64,000 nucleotides of DNA. It comes from Aphelocoma coerulescens (Eukaryota; Chordata; Aves; Passeriformes; Corvidae). Numbering within the stretch: position 1 is the stretch's first letter; each line of letters opens with the position of its first letter. Shown here in pieces: positions 49,901 through 61,665 of this stretch. The stretch spans positions 7,663,578 through 7,727,577 of the forward strand of contig NC_091014.1 of the NCBI RefSeq assembly GCF_041296385.1, read 5' to 3'. A model generated the notes under the pieces. That model did no database searches. It was not told the DNA's origin and saw only the letters and a list, made by a program, of their open reading frames with translations. The position numbers were made by a program, and so were the translations under genes.

Positions 49901-52900
49901 AATATAATTTTCACACAAAACTTGTCGAGCATTATTACTTTTAAAGACTGTGAGCTTGGTTTCTAGGTTTTCTTAGTAGGAAAATAATCTTGAAAGGAAA
50001 TAATGCTTTTGTTCAATACATTTCTGCCTTGCCCTTCTTTGGCTCAAATGCCACAGCTGCTGAAATGTAGCTTGCAGAGGAGTGCATAATGAACTTGGGG
50101 GACTGCAGGCTAATTTTAATGCCTGCAGGCACATGGCTACTCTTGCACTCTAGGCTTTTATTCTTATCTATCATCCTTTGCAGAGCTCTCTCTCTGCCGA
50201 GAAGTATGTACAGTGTGTTGGTGATATGTGAGCAGCTACTAAAAATGAAAAAACTATGCCAAAAATTCATTTTGGGGAGCAAGCATTAGATGTTAGCTAC
50301 TGCTGACTCAGCCAGAGGATGACTTTGCTTACAGCTTCTACTGTCCATGTAGATCCAAAGCTTTCTGCATTTCTGCATCTCTAAATATTCCCAGTCTGTG
50401 AGTGACTTGTTGGCTGGGAGAAGGGTCTGGCCTTGGGATCGCCCCACAAAGACCTTAGTTTCCACAAAGCATGGTGCGCCTGGAATATCCCAGCCAAATC
50501 TGAGTGAGAAATTGGTTAAAATTCATGACGTTCTACACCACAAGAACATCCTGTAGGATACCCCGGTTCTGGGCTCAGTTGTTGGTGTAATTATAATCAT
50601 TACGTGGAACACACAGAGGGGTTATTAAATAGCTGTACTCTCTAAGTATGTACTAATTATATAAAGCACAGTACAAGGACAGCACAGAATGTCTCCTAAT
50701 AAGAGTAGCCTACATCTCTGGCATCCATCTAAATTAAAAATCTTCTCAAAATAATAACCTTAAGTAACTATGTACTTCAGAGGCAGCTGCAAAAGAGTCA
50801 GAACTAACTCAATCAACTAAATTATGTGTAAATGGCTCCATTTTTATTAGCGGTCTCCAACGTATAAATATTTCAGTAGTACAGCAGCCACAACAAATGG
50901 ATTACTACATTATCTGTTATAATCTCTTTTCTTTCTGTCAAAACATTTCCCTGACCCTAAAGACTAGCTTATAAACTAAAAAATCAAGCAAACAACAAAA
51001 GCAGCAAGAGAAAACCAAAGAGAAAAAAAAAAAAAAATCCCTGCTTAAAATTCCATCTCTTGGTTTTGCTGAAGATAAAAGATGCACTCTGCACTGAGAT
51101 ATTTGAAAGTGCTGTGGAGGGGAAAGCAAAAGGCCATTTTTACCAGGCACTCTTTGGTAAAAGCACTCCAGACAATTATGATGCCTGTAAATGCAATCTG
51201 CTCCAAACACTGCTTGGATAAAAAAATGCATGGGAAACAGAAATCCCCCAGCAGCTTCTCATCTCTTTCTCCTCAAATGTAGGCTACCATGCCTCCTAAC
51301 AGGAAAAAAAGGATCAGTACAAAAGAAATTCTCATTGATTCAACAGCAAGGATGGGACTTCAGCTGCTTGGACACAGCTGCCACGTGAGGTCATCTGCAA
51401 CCAGGAATGGGGAACTGTAAGGCCCAAGGCCCAGGAGGTGACTCTATGCCACAATGGAGGGGTTTGGATGTACTCTGAAGAGACATATGCTGCAATGAGA
51501 GGCAGAATATAATTGAAGTGAATGAATGCAGGATGGGTCTAAAATTTTTTTGAGATGAGAGAAGAAGAAAGATGTCTCCCAAACTCAGTAATGAAATTCA
51601 GCCTAACTTCAGTAAACAGTTTCCTGAATCAGAGGCTGGTCCTATAGCATCATATTATGGAAGAGACTGCCTTCAGTAGATAAAGGCTTTCAAGACAAGA
51701 CCATCTGAAGCACTGAGAAGGACCTGTACTCAGCCATAGTAAATGGACAGTATTTATTTTCATATCTTATTCCTGAAAGGCCAGATTTATCTCCAGAAGA
51801 CCCAAGTGTGTCTCCCACTGTGCAGGTGATGCATAGGCCCAGACATAGTTTTTGACATGTAGTTATTCAGTGGTTCCAAGAGGAACTTTTTCTGGATGTC
51901 CCACAGAGGGGTCTGTGATGTAGAAAAGCAGACACAGTTCAGTTCCCTGGGCACACATGTGCTTGTAATGGAAGATGACATAATCATCCCTGAATAAATA
52001 AATGTCTTATGGCTCATTCTGCACCTAATGAGGGGATTTCAGGATCTCTGCCTGGAAGAACATCTTTGCATACACTGAAGTACATCCATTGCTGTTCCCT
52101 GCATGCCTGCCACTGCCAACTAAGGTCAAGGGCTTGAAGTTGTAAGTGAAAGCAGCCTGGGAAAAGACAATGCAGGAAGTAGGCTCCAGTCCTTGGTAGA
52201 CCTGATATGCTGCATTTGCAAGGGCTTTGGTCCTGTTTATTTTCATAACTCGTCACTCCCTTGGAGCTGCCCATTAGCCAACACAACAAAACTGTGCCAA
52301 GAGTAAAGCTGGGCAGAAGCTGCTGTTTAGTTCAGTAAGACAGAGGGGACAGCAGAAGAAAGAGTCCTGGTCATGTTTCATAGAAAGGGTGTGGAAGGAT
52401 GAGGAATAAATAAAACCAAAGACACAGAAAATCTCCTATTGGGAGTGGAGCCACTTTTGCTATATTCCAGTTGAGCATCTAGGATTGTATATCTTGCAGT
52501 TGTACTTCAGAATCCCCAGAGTAGATGCACTCTGTGCTGAACATCATCAGATAAAATAATGAGGAGGTCCTGGGAGAAGACCTCTCCTGATCTTGAATGC
52601 TCCCTTTCTCTCCAGGAAAATGTAGTGGGAAGGCCTCACTAGGGATGATGGAGAGGTATCCAAGGACACCTCTGGACATGCTCCTGGGAAATGAGCAGGG
52701 AAACTGAGCCTTTCTCCCTCCTTTCTTAGGAGAGAACAGTGTAAGACAAGAAGGAAGATTCTTTCACCTTTGTAATATTTCTATTTAAATAATCCCTGGT
52801 TAATTTTTTGATATGAAGGCTGGAGAAAATTACTTATATATCAAATGTCAGGGTGTAAACTCCGTTTTCTTAATTGTCTCTTGGCTAGCTGCAAGGGATC

Positions 52901-53299
52901 ACACCTTGGACCCCTAGTAGCTCTTATGAGCTAGGATTTTTGATAACCTGGAGCCAAACACCAAAAAATATTAGGAACACTAAGGTGGGATATGTGATGT
53001 GCAAATATTGCTCTGAAACTATTGGTTTCATGCCGTTTCCCACTCCATCTGCTCATAATTTCTGTTCTGTTTTTTCCCAATCTCCCCATACAGAGAGCAA
53101 CAGATTCTCAGTACCCAAAGCAGCAACACCTTCTCCTCAAAACAACCTCTTTCAGACCTGAGTCTTAGTCACAATAGCATTTATTCTGAAGCTTGACCTA
53201 TAAATAATGTTATATAGAGATGAGAGTATATCCTCCAAAGTTGGGGGTAAATGACTGGGAGTGAATCAGCAAGAGGCTGGAGAGGGGGCCTTTAGTGCT
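43921..53299. other. Unique-looking non-coding stretch of about 9.4 kb
   Basis: No gene or confident interspersed repeat was recognised. Minor items are a GGCCCTGATTCT motif at 45605-45616 (old-repeat-like), a similar block near 44848-44935, a short (CA)n at about 45401-45413 and an A15 run at 51023-51037. Open frames reach 134 codons (47339-47743, +) with no domain. 48880-49260 is AT-rich and homogeneous, possibly conserved or ancient repeat, undetermined. Confidence 0.5.
51023..51037. repeat. A15 homopolymer
   Basis: Fifteen A residues follow AACCAAAGAG and precede TCCCTGC. The upstream sequence (50970-51020) is also A-rich, but no retroposed gene was recognised before it. Confidence 0.9.
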
Positions 53300-53436
53300 G
53301 ATCTCCACCTGTAAGATACAGATAATAACTCTTCCTGTATGGTACATCATAGGGTTGTTGTGATGCTTAATTAAAGCATTTAGAAAGTCTTTCAGCAACA
53401 TCAGTCTATAAATGTTAAACGAGGCTGTTATTCTTC
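53300..53436 (+). mobile_element. MIR-type SINE 3' part
   Basis: CACCTGTAAGATACAGATAA, TAACTCTTCCTG, AGGGTTGTTGTGATGCTTAA, TTAAAGCATTTAGAAAGTC and TATAAATGTTAAACGAGGC follow, in order, the MIR core and LINE-related tail ('TCTGTAAAATGGAGATAATA', 'AGGGTTGTTGTGAGGATTAA', 'AAAGCGCTTAGCA', 'AATAAATGTTAGC'). This is the best-preserved SINE in the window and probably very old. Confidence 0.75.
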
Positions 53437-56239
53437 TTCTCCCGTGGTTACCGTAAATTGTTTTATTGATCTTGTCCATTACACACTCAGGAAAAGAATT
53501 GTTTATTGCAGTGAGAACTTTGAGGAGAAATACTTCTTTTCTCCTCACTACGCTCAGAACTTGCTTCCACAGATGTTTTTAATCATCAAACATGTTGACT
53601 TAAGTCTACAAAAAGAGGCAGGAAAATACTGGATAATGTTCCCCACTAACTAGAAGCCTTTTTTCTGATCTTTCCATAACAACTCGCGTGTTCAGTTCAC
53701 TGGCATCTACTGGGACTTGTATATGAAAGAACTTCAACACGAAAAATATCTCTGCTCTTCAATTATGGCTGGATGAAAAACTAGTTGATATCAAATGGAG
53801 GCTTACCACTGTTTCACAATGTTTTAAATCAGATTATTAATGTACTGCAAGCTGATGGTACATAAAAATCTCAAATGATTTCTCTGAGAGTTTGCATGCA
53901 AAGAGACTGCAGAATTTGTCCTCAGCATTTAAATGCTTTTAGAAAAATTGAATTTATGTCAGTGCAGAGGAATGATTAATAGCAAAAGATAATTTATCTG
54001 CAAGCACTGTTAAATTTTCTTTCTCATTATATGAACATGTAGTCACGCTAAAAATCCAAAACATATTGTAGCAGCTCCATGCAAAAGCAGCATTTTTAAG
54101 ATGTCAAAGTATTTTGGCAGTCCAATTATTACTCATAGAATCCTGAAAAATCCTATGTACTTATAATATATTTTTAATTAGTTCACAAGTTAGACAACAG
54201 TTGATAACACAATACTTAACATTTCAGAGAAAGCTCAGGAATAAACAGGTGTTTTGTTACTGTGCTCCCTTCTTTTTCAATTACAGGGAGAATAATGTTT
54301 TTACAAGGAATCAATTATTACAAAATTAATTTGTAATTAGAATTTTATTATGGGAAGAGGCTCTGTTTCTGAGTTCTATGACTCACAAGTCCATCATGGA
54401 CACACAAAAAGGAAAGGGAGGTCAAAAAATACTCCACAGAGATGTTCAGATGCTTGTCTGTTGGACAGCAGTTCCCAGCTCAAATTATGTTGTATTAATG
54501 AGGAGAGTGAAATGAAAATTTACCTACATGGAGATGAGGAGAAAAAGCAGACTGGAATTTTCCATTCTTTGTAGGAGTGGGAAACTGGGAGATTAGGGGA
54601 GTTGCCAAAAGTTGCAGCCGAAATAGCTTGGCTCCTTGGCTCCTAGCTTGGTGTCTCATTATAAGGTAAATTCTGATTTTATGTTCTTTCTTCTCTGGTG
54701 TCACATGAATCACTGCAGTCTGGGTAGGGGGTTGAATTCACAGGTGGCATTCAATCTGCAGAAATAGCCCATGGCCCCTTGCTGTGATGTACTGGAGGGA
54801 AGGAGGAGTGGATGAGAACCTATGTTCAGGTATCTGCTGGAGGCCAGCTCTTGCCTGCCCACATCTGTAGTAGCCACGTTGTTGACTGAGTGGCATCTGA
54901 ATTGCTTTGCACTTTTTTTTTGAGTACTGAAGCTATACTCAGGTAGCTCCAGTGAAATAACACAGCAATAATGACTAATGCACAGTCAATCCTGAAAATG
55001 AGATGTGTGCAGGGGAAAGAGGGAGATTCTCCTTAGAAAGGAAAAGTCTAAAATAAACTAAGGTGTGGGGAGGAGCACAGGAACTGTTTGCAGTGGGGTT
55101 CTGTGGTCTACAGTGCTCTTGGCTGACTTGATCCACCCTTCCCTGATCATCATAGTAGGAGGACACCTTACTCACTGCCAGGACACTGATGAGAGGCAAC
55201 CTCTAACCTGCTTAGAAAGGAAAATAATCCTTGCTCCTCCTGGCAGACAGGACAGACATCCTTCTGCAGTTGAAGTCATGCCTGGAGATTGCCCTAATGG
55301 GTAAGTTTAATGTGCAGGACACTGCTATGGATAATGAGTGTGAGGGTCTTGTCTTTTCTCCAGGAACAGGAATCTGAGTGAAATAGCAGAGCAGGTATAT
55401 TTGAGACTTTTGAGACTTTAGGCATGGCCCTGTTCTTCCGCTCAGGGCCAGAACAAGGATTGAGACTCTAATTAGCCTCCCATTTCCTTATCCTGAAATA
55501 ATAACTGAATTGATCTGTGAGACTTCCTTGCTATTCAGCTGCATTTTTTGAACTGAGATTTATTTATAAAGGCAAGGCATACATTTACCTTCAGTGTAGC
55601 ACAGGCAAATTTGGACACTGATTTTACATTTTTTTTCTAACTAGCTCTTGAAATGGATCAACAAGAATGATTTGCAGATTTTGGCAAAGTCAGTGCCAGG
55701 TTTGGCCACACAGTGGCAAGCAAAGCAATTAAGCAGGATGAGGATATACAGTCTCAGCAATGAGAAGGTTTTGCCATGAAAAAGAAGTGTGCAAGTGTTC
55801 CAGGTACTTTGGCTCAATTGTTTATGAATATTTCTACGTACTCTAAGTCGTCAATATTCACCATAAATCAGAAAAAAGTAGTACATGAAAAATAAACATT
55901 GAAGTTTGTATATGCTAGCTGACTTTTAAGCCTGCAATAATGCTTTGGGTTTTACTCTTAAACTGCTTGTAGCAATCACAAAGCTAAATTCTGCTTTAAA
56001 ATGAAATTTGGCAGCCAGCTTCCAGTAAAACTTGACTTCAGGAGCTAAGGATCTAAAAGTCATTCCAATAATATCAGATTAATTCTAAAACTATTCTGAA
56101 TTGTTGGAATTGACACCTGCAGTCTGATAAACTGGCATTTTCCAAGTCCTAAGCAGAAGGTGGGGAAAAAAAATGGAACAAACAGTCTGCACCCAGCTTG
56201 GAGCTTACATCCATCTGCATCTTCCTTGCACCCTTGTTC
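53437..56239. other. Unique-looking non-coding stretch, AT-rich at 53.8-54.4 kb
   Basis: No gene was recognised. 53880-54360 is strongly AT-rich, with many TAATTA/ATTAAT homeodomain-type cores (for example near 54165-54185 and 54305-54345), and could be a conserved non-coding element. Composition alone is weak evidence. Open frames are at most about 79 codons. Confidence 0.45.
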
Positions 56240-56616
56240 ACCTGGACAAGAAAATAGAAGGCTTCAGGGTGACCTAATTGTGGCCTTCCAGTATGTAAAG
56301 GGAGCCTACAAGAAAGGTGGGGAGAGGCTTTTTACAAGAACCTGGAGTGACAGGACAGGGGGAATGGATTCAGATTGGAAGAGGGTAAGTTTAGGTTGGA
56401 TATTAGAAGGAGTTCTTTACTGTGAGGATGGTGAGGCACTGGAACAGGCATCCTAGAGAAGCTGTGGTCAACTCAACCCTGGAAGTGTACAAGACCAATT
56501 TGGATGGAGCTCTGAGCAACCTGGTCTAGCGAAAGGTGTCCCTGCTCTTGGCAGAGGGGTTGGAATGAGATGATTTTTAATGTCCCTTCCAGCCCAGGCC
56601 ATTCCATATTCTATGA
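56240..56616 (+). mobile_element. CR1 LINE 3' fragment
   Basis: The piece starts near ACAAGAAAATAGAAGGCTTC and runs through AGTATGTAAAGGGAGCCTAC, AAGGTGGGGAGAGGCTTTTT, AGGTTGGATATTAGAAGGAG, AGGCACTGGAACAGGCATCC and TGAGCAACCTGGTCTAGCG. It ends CCCTTCCAGCCCAGGCCATT, CCATATTCTATGA. All these blocks are typical of the avian CR1 3' untranslated region. It is moderately diverged, 5'-truncated and non-coding. Confidence 0.92.
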
Positions 56617-57767
56617 AGAGCACCCAAGCAAAGTAAGATGCTTTATTGTCCATGCATGCTTGTCATTCTCCCTCCTGAATCCCAGCAGTGGGTTTTTCCT
56701 AGACATTTAAAGAAGGTAGGAAAATGACTTCTGCTTGGATGTGTACTTCAGGAGCTGATCAGTAGGTATGATCAGCCCTGTGGCATGGCAAACTACCTGG
56801 TACCTTGTCAGTGACTGTGCATGTTGGAAACCTGCATGCACTTTTGAGGTAATACACCATGGTGGGAGTAGGGTTAAGCTAAGGCACCATCCAGCACTCC
56901 CAAAAATGTACACCTTTCCAGAAGATTATCCCAGAAGGGGAACCATGACAGTCTCAGCTGAAGTGGGGCAACTTCTCTTCAGCTGCTCTAAGCCAAAATC
57001 ATTTCCAGACACTCCCTTGTTACCTAGCTTGTGCTCTCACTTGGTGGGTTTCAAACTTCATGAAAAAATTTGAAGAAGTAGCCCTGGAGGAGCCCAAAGC
57101 AAGTTATGGAGTGGCCCAAATGCCAGGGCCTCCTCAGCAGGAGGCAGGATCATCCCTTGCCATGATCAATGGCCCTGGTGCCGGGGCCAGGCAGTGTGTG
57201 CTCTGGAGGGGTCATCACCACACAACACCTTAAATCAACCTGTCTTCCCTCACATTTAAAACTTCCCTTGATTAATGATGCTGAAAACCTGATAAATGAG
57301 AATCAGCTAAGTTGTGCATACAGATATCTGGGCAGATTAAATAATTAATCATCCTGTAATTAATAAAGACAGATACTGGCTTTTTCTGAACTTTCCCTCC
57401 TCCTCTTCTCACACAGACTTTCAAAAGGTTTTTGACCAAAATAACTACAGACACCAGCCACTAATCCCAGTTTCTGGGGGAGGGGGCCCTGCTGCTTTAT
57501 TAACGTGGCAAAATCTGTGCATACATTTGAGCAGTAATGAGATCTCCAGGGCAAAGTATGACATCTGCTCCAGAACTTCTAAAATACAGGTTAATTTACA
57601 CCAACCAAACCTCTTTGAAGCCAGGCAGTTTGATTTTCGCTTGTAGACTTAATGTATTAGCGTCTGACAAGCATCCAGCCCTCAAAGGCCTTGCCATTAC
57701 TTAGCTCCCGGTAAACGAGCCTATCAAAGCGCTTTATAAATAATACAACCAAATAATCTCTTGGCAG

Positions 57768-57933
57768 AGGAACAGCTGAGTCCTTGGGCACCATCATGCA
57801 AGTGGTCACTTGCCCCAGAGGTGGCCAGGCCTGCAGGGATGGACCAAATGCCCACAATGTCACCATTATTTTCACTATGAAAATCAAGAAACTCAAGACC
57901 CTGAGGATAAGACAAATGGATCTAATAGAAAAG
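57768..57933 (+). other. Exon-like open segment (unproven)
   Basis: An AG-type boundary (CTCTTGGCAG ending at 57767) is followed by 166 bp open in one frame up to GAAAAG|GTAAAA, a good donor-like sequence at 57934. The frame reads TAESLGTIMQ and continues to MDLIEK. It has two Cys near the middle (TCPRGGQACRDG) and a lysine-rich stretch (TMKIKKLKTL). The polypyrimidine tract before the acceptor is weak. Other frames, including the - strand (57657-57950), are also open here, which lowers the value of the frame evidence. I do not recognise the translation. It could be a real exon of a large gene, a conserved non-coding element, or chance. Confidence 0.2.
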
Positions 57934-58018
57934 GTAAAACTGAAGTTCATTTTTTTCAGAGGAGACCAAACTACTTATTTCCCTTACTTTTCTGGTCAAA
58001 CATTGCATTTCTTGTTTC

Positions 58019-58100
58019 TTCTGTTGTTTGGGTTTTTTTGTTTAGTTGGTTTCTTTTTTGTTTGTTTGTTTGGGTTTTTGTTTGTTCGTTTTGTTTTGGA
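58019..58100. repeat. T/G-rich (TTTG)n low-complexity tract
   Basis: About 80 bp of interrupted TTTG, TTTTTG and TTTC units with almost no A. The phenylalanine-rich, hydrophobic translations that cross it are artefacts of the repeat. Confidence 0.85.
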
Positions 58101-59216
58101 TTTGGATTTTTAAAGAGAGAAGGAAAATAGCCAAAGTATTACAACAAAATTATCAATGTAGTTAATTTTTTTTTTAATACATCTAGAAGGCAGGGACCAT
58201 TTGTGGTGGGTGGTGGTGGAACTGGGCTATTTGTTCAAGAGCTGTACAGAAATTCTTCCAAATTATGGTCCTTTCACCCCTTTGCACCTTCTTGTCAGAG
58301 CATGCTCATTTGGGACCCTGCATTTCAGGTCCTCATGGAAATAGAAATGGTCCTTAGGAGAAACACAGTGGTCATCAAACAGGAATCTAGAAGATGTCTA
58401 TAATGAGTTCAGACACCAGTGCCCAACAGAACCTTTCACTTTTGTTAAACCAGTTTATCTAAAGTAGTTTATCCTTGGGAAGGTTAAGCGGGAACTCAAT
58501 TACAACCTATTAGCATTTGCATGAGGAGATTTTGTACAGAACTCAGTTCTTCAAGATGAAGCAAAGTTCATAATGAGCTCTAAGGGATAACAGTTGAGGA
58601 CAAGCAAATTCAGACTGCAAGTATCACCTTTTTCCTTGTTTCATTTTGTTGGTTATTTTGGATTTTGTTAAGAAGAACCTACTAGGGGAATATAGTGGCA
58701 TATTGACCAGCTGCAGATTTCCAAGCATCTCTTGCAAAATATATATGCTGCTTGCTTTTAAAAAGTTATGGACTTGATACAGAAATCACTGGATCATTTT
58801 CTGAAGCAGAAGGCTAATGTTTTCTGGCCCTTAAAATCCATGAACTCACAAATTTGAATGAGATAAAGCTATTGAAAAACAAAGGCCACTAGGATAGAGA
58901 ATGAGTCAGGTGCAGATGTGTCTTAGACAAATCAATTTATTTTCCCTTGTCTGAAAGGCCCTTCTGACAAATTATTTAATGAGATTATCCTAAATCTTTT
59001 TCACAGAAGTCAGCCTCAAATCTGATTTCAGAGATTACCTGCTGCAATAATCCAGACATAATTCCTAAAACGCACTTGGGAATGCTGGGTCCAGTATTGG
59101 ACACATCCAGGCTACAGAAGAGCTGCAAATACCCCCAGAGGCTCTGCTCACTGGGAGACTCTGGGGAAAGGTACTGTCTGTTTTGCACACTTGCCAAACA
59201 CAACCCAAAATATATT

Positions 59217-59229
59217 AAAAAAAAAAAAA
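59217..59229. repeat. A13 homopolymer
   Basis: Thirteen A residues follow AAATATATT and precede GAGAGAAGGG. No retroposed transcript was recognised upstream. Confidence 0.9.
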
Positions 59230-59451
59230 GAGAGAAGGGAGCAAAATTAATGGAGCTTTATGGACACTATCAGGAATGCAGCAGGAAGTAATCAAGTACG
59301 AGATCACGTTGCTTGTGTGACTGTTGCCATGACATTCAAAAAGCACTTAGTGTTATCATAGACTATGAATATTCTGTTGGCTGATTGATAGTCTGTGGCT
59401 TTTTTTCCTTGTAAGCAAATGCAATGACAATATTAAGCAATTACTGATAAT

Positions 59452-59484
59452 GTCACCCAGCTGCTTTCCTGCTGCCTGGGTGAC
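59452..59484. repeat. Perfect 9-bp inverted repeat (hairpin, 15-nt loop)
   Basis: GTCACCCAG (59452-59460) is the exact reverse complement of CTGGGTGAC (59476-59484). The 15-nt loop is CTGCTTTCCTGCTGC. It lies inside a block (59340-59980) that looks less degenerate than the surrounding sequence. The function is unknown. Confidence 0.85.
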
Positions 59485-60918
59485 AGGAATTCTGAACTGC
59501 AGGAAAAACAAATTTATTAAAGGATGGAGCGTCGCCCTGTGCTCGCTGGCGTTGCGTTTGACCAGGCACAACACAGCAGAAGGTTTCATCTACAGCAAAT
59601 GAAAGAAACACATCCTCAGTAAACTTTACTAGGGGAAGTACCATGGGGCTTATTTAGCTCTGATTAGATCAATGAGTCTCTCTAAGCACAGCAATTAAAA
59701 ATACAATTGGTAGCAATGTAGCCTGCTTTAAGCGTCTGCACGCCTGAGAAGTTTATACAGGGATAAACTTGTTAAAGTACATTTCCTGATTAGTAAATAA
59801 TCAATATGCAAGGTACTTGGTAGCTTCACATGGAGCAATGGGGAGGGCCAAATTTTCCCCAGCTAAGTGTTTCACCAGCTTGCTGCCAAGAGCTACATTG
59901 GGCCTAATTTGTGGGTTATTTACCAAATTGTGTCCATCTTTTCCCCTAATTATCCAGCAAGGACTATATGTCCCTGCATGCAATGTCTGACCATGAGCCA
60001 AGCAGAAATTTGGGCTTGGATCAAAGAATAAATGTTGTCTCCTGCTGTTGCTGGGTGTGATGGAGTCACTGGAAGCATAATGGGAAGGTCTGCAGCGAAG
60101 CTGGGTGTGAGATTTGGGATTGTGGCCTTTGGCTACAAACTTGACCTGGATCTGATGGGCAGCACTAAAATATCAGCACCTTATGAAACTACTTACAACA
60201 CTGAGGACTTGGCAGATACCTTCACTATTTCATGCTTGAAACAGAGGGAGTTTTAGCTGCACTTCTGTGTCTAGGTTTTATTACTTGTCCTGGAAAAGAG
60301 AAATCCAGGTCATGCTTCACATACAGAGAGGCCATCTCCTCCCACCACTCGTGCTGCTCCCTCCTTGCATGCATGAGGTTCTCAGGGTAAGAAGATCTGG
60401 TCCAAAGTGTGCAGTGTCTCAGTTTTATGGCTTGCAGGGGAGGTTAAAGGCTGGCTCCTTGCTTGCTGTGAATCTTATTGCTACATGTGAAGTCAAAGCA
60501 AATATCTTTACACATGATAAAGATTCAACCCTAAATTCATAGGGGTTATAGTCTCTCTAAACCCTATAAAATGTAACAGAGATGAATATCCTGCTCATGA
60601 ACTTTTAAAGCATTTTATGTCAGGGCTTTTATTTTATTTTACATTAATTTTTATAGGAGGGTTAAAGTAAACCTGTAGCAATAATAGCATTTTCTCTTAA
60701 ATTTTACAACACTTTGCCAATAAAAATTGGCGTTTTGGTATGTGCAGAGAGAAAAATATCAGAGGTTTACAAATTAGAAAAATTGTGAAAGGTTTCACAA
60801 CAAATACAGGCCATAGCTTATCCGCTGGGTAAATCTTCATGACATGTAAAAGATAATTTTGAAAATAGTGTTTTGAATCCCAAACTGCACATGAATCAAC
60901 AGCAAAATGCTAGATGGC

Positions 60919-60962
<44 letters not shown>
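60919..60962. repeat. (TAA)n trinucleotide microsatellite
   Basis: About 14 uninterrupted TAA/AAT units. It is the cleanest microsatellite in the window and a likely length-polymorphic marker. Confidence 0.97.
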
Positions 60963-60964
<2 letters not shown>

Positions 60965-61074
60965 TTAAAGGCAGATCTCATCTGAGAGATGAATTCAGGA
61001 TGTAGGTGAATGGAGATTCAGAGTGTAGGACATGTGGAGATTGTGTCCACATTTGCACACCACCTTCTAATAAA

Positions 61075-61356
61075 GTATGGGACAATTTCTGGAAGAGAAC
61101 AATGGGAATGATTATGGTTTAGAAAACATGACCAGTGAAGAAAGGTTAAGTGATGTAGGTTTCTGTGGTCCAGAAAAGAGAAGCCTGAGGGGTTGTGAAA
61201 CAGATTGTCATGGAAAGGTGGAAGATAGGGCAGGGATTAATTCCAAGAGAAGGACAATCTGGCTTCCTCTGCAGGGAGAAATGAAGTGGGCTTAGGAAAA
61301 CCTCTTTAAGGGTAAGACTAGATGAGCACTGGGAGAGGAGCCTGGTCACCTGGGAG
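61075..61356 (+). mobile_element. Old CR1 LINE 3' fragment
   Basis: GGAAGAGAACAATGGGAATG, ATTATGGTTTAGAAAACATG, GTGAAGAAAGGTTAAGTGA and AGAAAAGAGAAGCCTGAGGG are typical of an older CR1 lineage ('GAGAACAACGGGAATGATTATGG', 'ATGAAGAAAGGTTAAGAG', 'GAGAAGAGAAGACTGAGGGG'). It then reaches GGAAAACCTCTTTAAGGGTA and AGACTAGATGAGCACTGGGA. The middle seems shortened relative to a full tail, suggesting an internal deletion. The 3' terminal repeats are not clear. Confidence 0.75.
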
Positions 61357-61579
61357 TCAAATCTCTTTGAAATGTTGAGAACAGTTTGGACATACTTGTA
61401 CTGTGAACAGTGCAAATGTGCCTGTTTTGTGTCCAAACTTGAGAGCCTTCCAGGCCTAATTTTTTAATAAATTTTGCTGTATACTGAGAGAGTTTGGCAT
61501 ATACTGTCTCCTGAGCAGTTTACAAACAGACAGAGCTTCAGAATATTCTTTTGAAAGATGTGTGGGTGGGCAGGTATTA
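61357..61579. other. Short unique-looking stretch
   Basis: No gene or repeat was recognised between the CR1 fragment and the possible MIR remnant. Confidence 0.5.
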
Positions 61580-61665
61580 CAACTTCAGTATAGAAAACTG
61601 GGGGAGAGAAAAACAGAGGTTTAAGCAATTTCCCTAAGGCCAAGGAAGCAACAAGCATGTCAGAC
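61580..61665 (-). mobile_element. Possible MIR-type SINE remnant, reverse orientation
   Basis: GAAAACTGGGGGAGAGAAAA, ACAGAGGTTTAAGCAATTTC and CCTAAGGCCAAGGAAGCAAC resemble the reverse complement of a MIR ('GAAACTGAGGCACAGAGAGG', 'TTAAGTGACTTGCCCAAGG'). It is short and diverged. Confidence 0.4.

Larger units (their letters stand above)
56617..61074. other. Non-coding stretch with exon-like and conserved-looking blocks
   Basis: No complete gene was recognised. Within it are a T/G-rich tract (58019-58100), an A13 run (59217-59229), a (TAA)n tract (60919-60962) and a 9-bp hairpin (59452-59484). Two blocks look less like random neutral sequence. The block 57660-57950 has an open frame between plausible splice signals. 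The block 59340-59980 is compositionally even and has a CpG patch and homeodomain-type cores. Both are treated as findings. Confidence 0.45.

Noticed and set aside
57784..58130. Apparent membrane protein with a long Phe-rich hydrophobic end
   Set aside because: The hydrophobic part is the translation of the (TTTG)n tract. Only the part before 57934 is worth keeping, as an exon-like candidate.
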